Part shown: positions 51,538 to 59,196 of the stretch, piece after piece | Position numbering within the stretch: the stretch's first letter is position 1 | Layout of the letters: the number at the start of each line of letters is the position of its first letter | From: CAVSKL01 sp963728475 [NCBI: Candidatus Eiseniibacteriota bacterium] | GTDB taxonomy: Bacteria > Eisenbacteria > RBG-16-71-46 > JABDJR01 | Length of the DNA: 64,000 nt | Assembly: GCA_963728475.1 (NCBI GenBank) | Contig: CAVSKL010000001.1 | Location: forward strand, 1,798,001-1,862,000 | Direction of reading: 5' to 3' | Made by a program: the position numbers and the translations under genes | Notes under the pieces: model-generated | Seen by the model: the letters and a program-made list of their open reading frames with translations, nothing else | Databases searched by the model: none | What the model was told of the DNA's origin: nothing

Positions 51538-54500
51538 ATGTGTACCAGCCCGACCGCCCGAACGGGCGGAAGGATTCTCGGCGCCGTCGCGCTCGTCCTG
51601 GCCATGATGCTCGTGGCCGCGGGGAGTCCGGCGTCGGCCGCCAACAGCGAGAATCCCGCTCTCTCGAGCGGGGTGAGCGCCAACCAGGTGCGCGGCGCCG
51701 CGCAATCCACCGTGACCGACCCCGCCGCCGACGTCCAGTACAACGGAACGCCGGTGGTGGGAAGCGGTTTCGACTACGGCCAGGTCTATCTCTGGCTTCA
51801 CAACAACATCCTCTACGTCCTGGTCGAGGCCTACGGGCATCCCGGCGACTCGAACGCGGACGGCGGCTTCAACAGCATCAACGGCTGCGGAGCCACCGGC
51901 CCCGGGACCGGGGACGTGGGGGTGGTCGGCGTCGACACCCTGAGCGTGAACGAGACCTACATCTTCGAGATCAACCGGAACTGCGACGAGATCGCGCCGG
52001 GGGCCCAGCAGTGGGACCTGCAGTTCACCCTGGGCGGGTTCAACAAGGACCTGCTGTGGGTGACCTCGGATGATCTCGCCGGGAAGTCCGGGAACATCGT
52101 GGGGGCCTACAACGGGACGTGGGTGGCTTCGCCGCTCCAGGCGGGCGGGGACGCGCCCGGCTGCGATCCTTCGAGCCGGACCGGGGCGATCCTGTTCCAG
52201 ATTCCGAACTGGTCGAGCTACTTCGTGGACGTGAACACGAGCCAGATTCCGGCGGGGCTGAGCCCGGCCCGGTTCAACTGGCGGGTGGACGGCGGGAACG
52301 GCCAGGACCTCATCTCCGAGGACGAGGTGACCGGCGTGTTCGACGACCTGAATCCCCAGATCTCGATCACCAAGACGAAGTCCGACTCGCTCCTGTGCGC
52401 GCCGGGCGGAACGACGGTGTTCACGGTGACGGTGGCCGACACCGGCAACACCCCGGTGACCGGGGTGTCGCTGGTGGACGACCTGCCCGCGGGCCTGTCC
52501 TACGACGACAACTACGTGGACGACCCGGTCACCGCGATCGGGAGCCCGAGCTACGACGCGGGTCTGAACCGGCTGACCTGGCCGGGGTTCGACCTGCAGC
52601 CGGGAGAGTCCCGGACGATCTCCTTCCGCGCCCTGTCCGGAGCCGGCTGTTTCGGCACCCAGACCAACACCGCGAGCGCCTCGGGCCAGTTCAACAGCGC
52701 CTGCGAGGGGCTCCTGGCGGTGGGGCCGGTCCAGGCCACTGCCGACGTCCGGTGCGCCTCCGCCTGCGTCCAGCTCGCCGCCCGGGATACCCTGGGCTGT
52801 GCCGGAAGCACGGTCAACCTCCCGGTCCGGCTCACCAACTGCAGCCTGGACCCCGGGACCGTATCCTCGATCACCGCGACGGTCGACGGCAGCCCGGGGC
52901 CCGGGATCAGCCTCCCCCCCGGCTCGTTGGCGGCCGGCGGGTTCTACGATTTCCAGGTCCCGGTCCTGCTTCCGGCGATCTGCGGCAGCCCGCAGGTTCT
53001 CCGGGTGATCGCGAACATCCACCGCACCGGAGACCTCACCTGCACCGACGCCGACACCGCGTACGTGAACGTGAGCTGCGGTTCGGCCTGCGTTTCCCTC
53101 GCCGGTAGCGACACCTCGGGTTGCGCGGGAAGCACGATCAACGTTCCGGTGACCCTGGCCAACTGCGGCAACCGGACGGAGACCGTTTCGCAGATCACGG
53201 TGACGGTGAACGGGACGCCGCTGGCGCCCCCGGTCTCCCTCCCCGGCGGGCCGCTGGCCCCGGCCGGGACCTACCAGTTCCAGGTGCCGGTGATCCTGCC
53301 CGCGGTCTGCGGAAGCCCGGTCGCGGTCCGGGTGATCGCCGGGGCGTACGACTCCGACGACCGGACCTGCGCCGACCTGGACACCCTGGACGTCTCGGTG
53401 AGCTGCGGCTCGGCCTGCATCGCGGCGACCGCGGCCGACACTTCCGGTTGCGCCGGGAGCACGGTCGGGGTGCCGGTGACGGTGACCAACTGCGGGACCG
53501 GGAACGAAACCGTGTCCCAGATCACGGTGACGGTGAACGGGACGCCGCTGGCGCCCCCGGTCGCCCTCCCCGGGGGGCCGCTGGCCCCGGCCGGGACCTA
53601 CCAGTTCCAGGTGCCGGTGATCCTCCCCGCGGTCTGCGGAAGCCCGGTCGCGGTCCGGGTCATCACCGGGGCCTACGACGTCAACGACCAGACCTGCGCC
53701 GACCTGGACACCCTGGACGTCTCGGTGAGCTGCGGTGCGGCGTGCGTGACGTTGGCGGGTGACGACACGTCGTCGTGTCCGGGGACGGAGGTGCAGGTGC
53801 CGTTCCGGGTGACGAACTGCGGGTCGAGCCCGGAGGTGATCAGCAGCATTCTGTGCACGATCAACGGGACGCCGGTGGTGCCGGGGGTGACGCTGCCGGT
53901 GGACGCGGTGGCGGCGGCCGGGACTTTCGACTTCCAGGTGGCGGTGATGCTGCCGGCGGTGTGCGGGGATTCGATCGCGGTCCGGTGCATCGTGAACGGG
54001 TACGACGAGAACGATCAGACGTGCGCGGACAGCGACACGCTGACGGTGCACGTGGGGTGCGAGCCGCCGGACATCGACGTGGAGAAGACGGCGAGCCCGA
54101 CGCAGACGGACTCGAACTCGACGATCACGGTGGTGGTGAGGAACACGGGCGCCACGCGGTTGAACCCGGTGCAGGTGGTGGACGAGCTGCCTCCGGGGTT
54201 GACGTTGGACGCGGCGCTGGTGGTGGGACAGACGGTGACGGGGACCTGCGGAGCGACGCTGGACTCGGTGAAGACGGACACGGGGATCACGTGGGCGTAC
54301 TTCTCGGGGTTCGCGCTGGACGCGGGCGACTCGTGCACGATCAGCTACCGGGTGGACTGCGGCTCGTTCGACAACGCGTCGCGGATCGACACGGTGCGGG
54401 TGTCGGGATGGTGCGACGGCACGTTCGGGATCGCGGAGCCGGTGACGGCGAGCGACACCGCGCTGGTGGTCTGCACGGGTGGAGAGGCGTGTCCTCGTAC

Positions 54501-55332
54501 GATCGGGTTCTGGCGGCAGCAGTGCGCGCAGAAGGGGAACGGCTCCACCAAGGTGTGCCTGGAAGGGATGTACGGGCTGTGGCGGTGCGTGATCAACGCG
54601 ACCGGGGTGGTGCAGTTCAAGCTGAACGACGGCGGATACGAGACGACGGCGTCCCTGCAGGGGTTGAGCGATGCGGATCTGTTCGCGCATCTGTGCAGCC
54701 AGTTGCAGGGTCCGCGGCCGATGACGCTGCGGGACATGACCGAGGTGCAGTACCTGGGTCTGATGCTGAACTACTGTGCGGAGGCGCTGTCCGCCGGGAT
54801 CCCGGTGGAGAACGCCTTCAGCGGCACGGTAGGGGCGGCGATCGACTCGATCGAGGCGGCGCTGAACAGCGGCGTGAACCTGGGTTACTGGGAGCAGGTG
54901 GCGGACCAGATCAACAACGGCATCGGCGTGTTGGCGCGGTCGTGCCCGGAAGGGGACGATCTGTTCCGGAACCTGGCTCCGTGTGGAACGACCACCTCGC
55001 CGGACGCGGGGTTCAACTTCCTGTCGACGGGGAACCCGGACCGGCTGATGGCGCGGGCGTACCCGAACCCGGCGCTGCGGAGCAGCGGGACGATGATCTA
55101 TTACAACGTGCCGGCGGCGAAGGCGGACGGCACCGTGCGGCTGACGGTGTACGACATCACGGGCCGGCTGGTGCGGGAGCTGGTGAACGTGCCGGCGTCG
55201 GCGGGAGTGCAGACGGCGACGTGGAACCTGAGGGACGCCTCGGGAGCGCGGGTGTCGTCGGGGATGTACTTCTACCGGCTGGAGGCGGGCGGCGAGGCGG
55301 TGATCCAGAAGGTGCTGGTCCTGCCGAACTGA
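51538..55332 (+). CDS. Large Cys-rich surface protein A (DUF11, four Ig-like repeats, FlgD-like C-terminus)
   Basis: From ATG 51538 (GGAGG 9-13 bases upstream) the 1264-residue protein has a signal peptide (ILGAVALVLAMMLVAAGSPASA), an N-terminal beta-rich domain (about 40-270), a DUF11-type adhesion repeat (SITKTKSDSLLCAPGGTTVF, DTGNTPVTGVSLVDDLPAGLSY), four tandem 108-109-residue Cys-rich repeats (nt 52753-54057; each begins CxxAC), a second DUF11 repeat (IDVEKTASPTQTDSNSTITV), a domain starting CPRTIGFWRQQCAQ, and a C-terminal type IX/FlgD-like domain (ARAYPNPALRSSGTMIYYN, VYDITGRLVRELVNVPASAG, GMYFYRLEAGGEAVIQKVL). It is probably exported and anchored at the cell surface. It has a close paralogue directly downstream. 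Function is unknown beyond the domain pattern. Confidence 0.85.
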   Translation: MCTSPTARTGGRILGAVALVLAMMLVAAGSPASAANSENPALSSGVSANQVRGAAQSTVTDPAADVQYNGTPVVGSGFDYGQVYLWLHNNILYVLVEAYGHPGDSNADGGFNSINGCGATGPGTGDVGVVGVDTLSVNETYIFEINRNCDEIAPGAQQWDLQFTLGGFNKDLLWVTSDDLAGKSGNIVGAYNGTWVASPLQAGGDAPGCDPSSRTGAILFQIPNWSSYFVDVNTSQIPAGLSPARFNWRVDGGNGQDLISEDEVTGVFDDLNPQISITKTKSDSLLCAPGGTTVFTVTVADTGNTPVTGVSLVDDLPAGLSYDDNYVDDPVTAIGSPSYDAGLNRLTWPGFDLQPGESRTISFRALSGAGCFGTQTNTASASGQFNSACEGLLAVGPVQATADVRCASACVQLAARDTLGCAGSTVNLPVRLTNCSLDPGTVSSITATVDGSPGPGISLPPGSLAAGGFYDFQVPVLLPAICGSPQVLRVIANIHRTGDLTCTDADTAYVNVSCGSACVSLAGSDTSGCAGSTINVPVTLANCGNRTETVSQITVTVNGTPLAPPVSLPGGPLAPAGTYQFQVPVILPAVCGSPVAVRVIAGAYDSDDRTCADLDTLDVSVSCGSACIAATAADTSGCAGSTVGVPVTVTNCGTGNETVSQITVTVNGTPLAPPVALPGGPLAPAGTYQFQVPVILPAVCGSPVAVRVITGAYDVNDQTCADLDTLDVSVSCGAACVTLAGDDTSSCPGTEVQVPFRVTNCGSSPEVISSILCTINGTPVVPGVTLPVDAVAAAGTFDFQVAVMLPAVCGDSIAVRCIVNGYDENDQTCADSDTLTVHVGCEPPDIDVEKTASPTQTDSNSTITVVVRNTGATRLNPVQVVDELPPGLTLDAALVVGQTVTGTCGATLDSVKTDTGITWAYFSGFALDAGDSCTISYRVDCGSFDNASRIDTVRVSGWCDGTFGIAEPVTASDTALVVCTGGEACPRTIGFWRQQCAQKGNGSTKVCLEGMYGLWRCVINATGVVQFKLNDGGYETTASLQGLSDADLFAHLCSQLQGPRPMTLRDMTEVQYLGLMLNYCAEALSAGIPVENAFSGTVGAAIDSIEAALNSGVNLGYWEQVADQINNGIGVLARSCPEGDDLFRNLAPCGTTTSPDAGFNFLSTGNPDRLMARAYPNPALRSSGTMIYYNVPAAKADGTVRLTVYDITGRLVRELVNVPASAGVQTATWNLRDASGARVSSGMYFYRLEAGGEAVIQKVLVLPN
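52753..54057 (+). repeat. Four tandem Cys-rich repeats in surface protein A
   Basis: Units start at 52753, 53077, 53404 and 53731, with lengths 108, 109, 109 and 109 codons. Each reads CxxAC, LGC or SGC-AGST-like, TNC or NCG, a VNGTP or VDGSP turn, PxGxFDFQVxVxLPAxCG, and ends TCADxDTLxVxV before the next CG. Units 2 and 3 are nearly identical over their last 70 codons. Each unit carries six or seven cysteines, so disulphides are likely. Confidence 0.85.
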
Positions 55333-55363
55333 TCCTCTCCCATCCGCAAATCCCCTGATCACG

Positions 55364-55394
55364 GCGGGGGCCGGGCTCGCAGCCCGGCCCCCGC
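55364..55394 (+). terminator. Terminator of surface protein A
   Basis: GCGGGGGCCGGGCT (55364-55377), loop CGC, AGCCCGGCCCCCGC (55381-55394): a perfect 14-base stem followed by TTCTT, 31 bases after the stop. The same sequence follows the second copy. Confidence 0.85.
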
Positions 55395-55987
55395 TTCTTG
55401 GACGCCCGGGAAATCGTGGGTCCGGTCTGCGGCCGTCGGGGGGGATCTGCGGTGCGATCCGGCGACGGTTCTACCCGGCGGCGTCGGAAATCCCTTCTTT
55501 CGGGCGCGCTCCGGGGTCAGGTTTTCCGCCGGTCGCGGGCGCTTGACGATGTGGGATGTTCGTTCCAGACGACATCTGTAGCAAAACGGCGACAATCTAC
55601 TCCTCTTGTACGCTCAACCTGCTCTGGAGCCAAAACTTAGGCAAGTCGATGGGCTCGTTTGCGACTTGTAAATGATATGGACAGTTTGCGGTAATGGTTG
55701 ATAAAGTTGCGACTTCAATCGGATCAAGCTGGCCGGGGGGCTGGGCGGAATGACGCGAGGCAGGCCCCGGGGCGGTCAGGAATTCTCCTCATCCGCTCCG
55801 GTTGGAGCGTCCGGCTCCGGGGGTCCTGCCGCGAGTGCACGGCGAGAGGCCGCCCCCCCTTCGGGCACCGGTCGGGTCGACCGGCGCGAACAGCACTGCC
55901 GTGATCGCCTCAGGTTCGCGGCAGCCATTGCGATCATCATCCGGGGTCCGCCAGTCTGCCGCAGGCTCCGATACGGAGGTTCCAGCC
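55395..55987. other. Intergenic AT-rich region upstream of surface protein B
   Basis: 593 bases without a credible gene. Bases 55540-55730 are AT-rich; TTGACGATGT (55543-55552) is shared with the region in front of copy A and could contain a -35 box. Apart from this decamer and the GGAGG site at the start, the sequence is not similar to the upstream region of copy A. No promoter was firmly identified. Confidence 0.5.
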
Positions 55988-58804
55988 ATGTGTACCAGCC
56001 CGACCGCCCGAACGGGCGGAAGGATTCTAGGCGCCGTCGTGCTCGTCCTGGCCATGATGCTCGTGGCCGCGGGGAGTCCGGCGTCGGCCGCCAACAGCGA
56101 GAATCCTGCTCTTTCCAGCGGGGTGAGCGCCAACCAGGTGCGCGGCGTCGCGCAATCCACCGTGACCGACCCCGCCGCCGACGTCCAGTACAACGGAACG
56201 CCGGTGGTGGGAAGCGGTTTCGACTACGGCCAGGTCTATCTCTGGCTTCACAACAACATCCTCTACGTCCTGGTCGAGGCCTACGGGCATCCCGGCGACT
56301 CGAACGCGGACGGCGGCTTCAACAGCATCAACGGCTGCGGAGCCACCGGCCCCGGGACCGGGGACGTGGGGGTGGTCGGTGTCGACACCCTGAGCGTGAA
56401 CGAGACCTACATCTTCCAGATCAACCGGGACTGCGACGAGCTCGCGCCGGGGGTCCAGCAGTGGGACCTGCAGTTCACCCTGGGCGGGTTCAACAAGGAC
56501 CTGCTGTGGGTGACCGAGGACGATCTCGCCGGGAAGACCGGGAACATCGTGGGGGCCTACAACGGGACGTGGGTGGCTTCGCCGCTCCAGGCGGGCGGGG
56601 ACGCGCCCGGCTGCGATCCTTCGAGCCGGACCGGGGCGATCCTGTTCCAGATTCCGAACTGGTCGAGCTACTTCGTGGACGTGAACACGAGCCAGATTCC
56701 GGCGGGGCTGAGCCCGGCCCGGTTCAACTGGCGGGTGGACGGCGGGAACGGCCAGGACCTCATCTCCGAGGACGAGGTGACCGGCGTGTTCGACGACCTG
56801 AATCCCCAGATCTCGATCACCAAGACGAAGTCCGACTCGCTCCTGTGCGCGCCGGGCGGAACGACGGTGTTCACGGTGACGGTGGCCGACACCGGCAACA
56901 CCCCGGTGACCGGGGTGTCGCTGGTGGACGACCTGCCCGCGGGCCTGTCGTACGACGACAACTACGTGGACGACCCGGTCACCGCGATCGGGAGCCCGAG
57001 CTACGACGCGGGTCTGAACCGGCTGACCTGGCCGGGGTTCGACCTGCAGCCGGGAGAGTCCCGGACGATCTCCTTCCGCGCCCTGTCCGGAGCCGACTGC
57101 ATCGGCACCCAGACCAACACCGCGAGCGCATCGGGCCAGTTCGACAGCGCCTGCGAGGGGCTCCTGGCGGTGGGGCCGGTCCAGGCCACCGCGACCGTGA
57201 GCTGCGGTGCGGCGTGCGTGACGTTGGCGGGTGACGACACGTCGTCGTGTCCGGGGACGGAGGTGCAGGTGCCGTTCCGGGTGACGAACTGCGGGTCGAG
57301 CCCGGAGGTGATCAGCAGCATTCTGTGCACGATCAACGGGACGCCGGTGGTGCCGGGGGTGACGCTGCCGGTGGACGCGGTGGCGGCGGCCGGGACTTTC
57401 GACTTCCAGGTGGCGGTGATGCTGCCGGCGGTGTGCGGGGATTCGATCGCGGTCCGGTGCATCGTGAACGGGTACGACGAGAACGATCAGACGTGCGCGG
57501 ACAGCGACACGCTGACGGTGCACGTGGGGTGCGAGCCGCCGGACATCGACGTGGAGAAGACGGCGAGCCCGACGCAGACGGACTCGAACTCGACGATCAC
57601 GGTGGTGGTGAGGAACACGGGCGCCACGCGGTTGAACCCGGTGCAGGTGGTGGACGAGCTGCCTCCGGGGTTGACGTTGGACGCGGCGCTGGTGGTGGGA
57701 CAGACGGTGACGGGGACCTGCGGAGCGACGCTGGACTCGGTGAAGACGGACACGGGGATCACGTGGGCGTACTTCTCGGGGTTCGCGCTGGACGCGGGCG
57801 ACTCGTGCACGATCAGCTACCGGGTGGACTGCGGCTCGTTCGACAACGCGTCGCGGATCGACACGGTGCGGGTGTCGGGATGGTGCGACGGCACGTTCGG
57901 GATCGCGGAGCCGGTGACGGCGAGCGACACCGCGCTGGTGGTCTGCACGGGTGGAGAGGCGTGTCCTCGTACGATCGGGTTCTGGCGGCAGCAGTGCGCG
58001 CAGAAGGGGAACGGCTCCACCAAGGTGTGCCTGGAAGGGATGTACGGGCTGTGGCGGTGCGTGATCAACGCGACCGGGGTGGTGCAGTTCAAGCTGAACG
58101 ACGGCGGATACGAGACGACGGCGTCCCTGCAGGGGTTGAGCGATGCGGATCTGTTCGCGCATCTGTGCAGCCAGTTGCAGGGTCCGCGGCCGATGACGCT
58201 GCGGGACATGACCGAGGTGCAGTACCTGGGTCTGATGCTGAACTACTGTGCGGAGGCGCTGTCCGCCGGGATCCCGGTGGAGAACGCCTTCAGCGGCACG
58301 GTAGGGGCGGCGATCGACTCGATCGAGGCGGCGCTGAACAGCGGCGTGAACCTGGGTTACTGGGAGCAGGTGGCGGACCAGATCAACAACGGCATCGGCG
58401 TGTTGGCGCGGTCGTGCCCGGAAGGGGACGATCTGTTCCGGAACCTGGCTCCGTGTGGAACGACCACCTCGCCGGACGCGGGGTTCAACTTCCTGTCGAC
58501 GGGGAACCCGGACCGGCTGATGGCGCGGGCGTACCCGAACCCGGCGCTGCGGAGCAGCGGGACGATGATCTATTACAACGTGCCGGCGGCGAAGGCGGAC
58601 GGCACCGTGCGGCTGACGGTGTACGACATCACGGGCCGGCTGGTGCGGGAGCTGGTGAACGTGCCGGCGTCGGCGGGAGTGCAGACGGCGACGTGGAACC
58701 TGAGGGACGCCTCGGGAGCGCGGGTGTCGTCGGGGATGTACTTCTACCGGCTGGAGGCGGGCGGCGAGGCGGTGATCCAGAAGGTGCTGGTCCTGCCGAA
58801 CTGA
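55988..58804 (+). CDS. Large Cys-rich surface protein B, paralogue of A with one repeat
   Basis: From ATG 55988 (GGAGG upstream) the 938-residue protein has the same order as copy A: signal peptide, N-terminal domain, first DUF11 repeat, one Cys-rich repeat (57203-57529), second DUF11 repeat, the CPRTIGFWRQQCAQ domain and the type IX/FlgD-like C-terminus. Up to about 57196 it differs from A by scattered substitutions (for example FQINRDCDELAPGV against FEINRNCDEIAPGA). From 57197 to 58872 the DNA appears identical to 53725-55400. Copy B lacks exactly three repeats (326 residues). The frame is open upstream to TTG 55802, but the signal peptide fixes the start. Confidence 0.87.
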   Translation: MCTSPTARTGGRILGAVVLVLAMMLVAAGSPASAANSENPALSSGVSANQVRGVAQSTVTDPAADVQYNGTPVVGSGFDYGQVYLWLHNNILYVLVEAYGHPGDSNADGGFNSINGCGATGPGTGDVGVVGVDTLSVNETYIFQINRDCDELAPGVQQWDLQFTLGGFNKDLLWVTEDDLAGKTGNIVGAYNGTWVASPLQAGGDAPGCDPSSRTGAILFQIPNWSSYFVDVNTSQIPAGLSPARFNWRVDGGNGQDLISEDEVTGVFDDLNPQISITKTKSDSLLCAPGGTTVFTVTVADTGNTPVTGVSLVDDLPAGLSYDDNYVDDPVTAIGSPSYDAGLNRLTWPGFDLQPGESRTISFRALSGADCIGTQTNTASASGQFDSACEGLLAVGPVQATATVSCGAACVTLAGDDTSSCPGTEVQVPFRVTNCGSSPEVISSILCTINGTPVVPGVTLPVDAVAAAGTFDFQVAVMLPAVCGDSIAVRCIVNGYDENDQTCADSDTLTVHVGCEPPDIDVEKTASPTQTDSNSTITVVVRNTGATRLNPVQVVDELPPGLTLDAALVVGQTVTGTCGATLDSVKTDTGITWAYFSGFALDAGDSCTISYRVDCGSFDNASRIDTVRVSGWCDGTFGIAEPVTASDTALVVCTGGEACPRTIGFWRQQCAQKGNGSTKVCLEGMYGLWRCVINATGVVQFKLNDGGYETTASLQGLSDADLFAHLCSQLQGPRPMTLRDMTEVQYLGLMLNYCAEALSAGIPVENAFSGTVGAAIDSIEAALNSGVNLGYWEQVADQINNGIGVLARSCPEGDDLFRNLAPCGTTTSPDAGFNFLSTGNPDRLMARAYPNPALRSSGTMIYYNVPAAKADGTVRLTVYDITGRLVRELVNVPASAGVQTATWNLRDASGARVSSGMYFYRLEAGGEAVIQKVLVLPN

Positions 58805-58872
58805 TCCTCTCCCATCCGCAAATCCCCTGATCACGGCGGGGGCCGGGCTCGCAGCCCGGCCCCCGCTTCTTG
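57197..58872 (+). repeat. Direct repeat of 53725-55400 (3' half of the surface-protein genes plus terminator)
   Basis: The 1676-base block from GTGAGCTGCGG to TTCTTG after the terminator keeps a constant offset of 3472 bases from copy A, and I saw no mismatch on line-by-line reading. The flanking sequence diverges immediately at the 3' end, and at the 5' end copy A changes to its extra repeats. Confidence 0.85.
58836..58866 (+). terminator. Terminator of surface protein B
   Basis: Same perfect 14-base stem and CGC loop as after copy A, followed by TTCTT. It forms the right end of the duplicated block. Confidence 0.85.
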
Positions 58873-59196
58873 CTTCCGGGCGGAAGGGGAGCCCCCCTCT
58901 CCGTGGAAACTGAAGAAGAGCCGTGACATTCCGTGCCGTCTCGGACATCATCCCTCGTGAAAAACCAGCGGCTCACGGGTCGGGAGGGCCTCCGGACCGG
59001 GTGGGGCCGGCGCCCCACCGGATCGATTCTGCACGCTGACGCCGCTCAATTTGCGTCGATCCCCTGCCGTCGCCGCCCCTAAATCATTATGCAAATGGAA
59101 CTTACAACTTGGCGTAAGAATTGCGAGGTGACCCCTCCGGAGAGGTCTGCGGGGAGCCCACGTCCTTCCTCCCCGTGTTTCCTGCGAGGAGAGGTC
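58867..59196. other. Intergenic region upstream of the S8 protease
   Basis: 330 bases without a credible gene. It holds a perfect hairpin at 59000-59019 (GGTGGGGC, loop CGGC, GCCCCACC), an AT-rich part at 59075-59125, and a possible sigma-54 promoter at 59109-59125 about 70 bases before the protease start. Confidence 0.45.
59109..59125 (+). promoter_or_regulatory. Possible sigma-54 promoter of the S8 protease
   Basis: TTGGCGTA (59109-59116), AGAA, TTGCG (59121-59125). The GG and GC dinucleotides are exactly 12 bases apart; the second half of the -24 box differs from consensus (GTA against ACG). Confidence 0.4.

Noticed and set aside
52753-54057. CRISPR-like array
   Set aside because: The repeats are in-frame protein repeats of about 327 bases without unique spacers.
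51538-58872. Duplicated block as a transposon or integron-like mobile element
   Set aside because: No transposase, integrase, terminal inverted repeats or target-site duplication could be seen at its borders.
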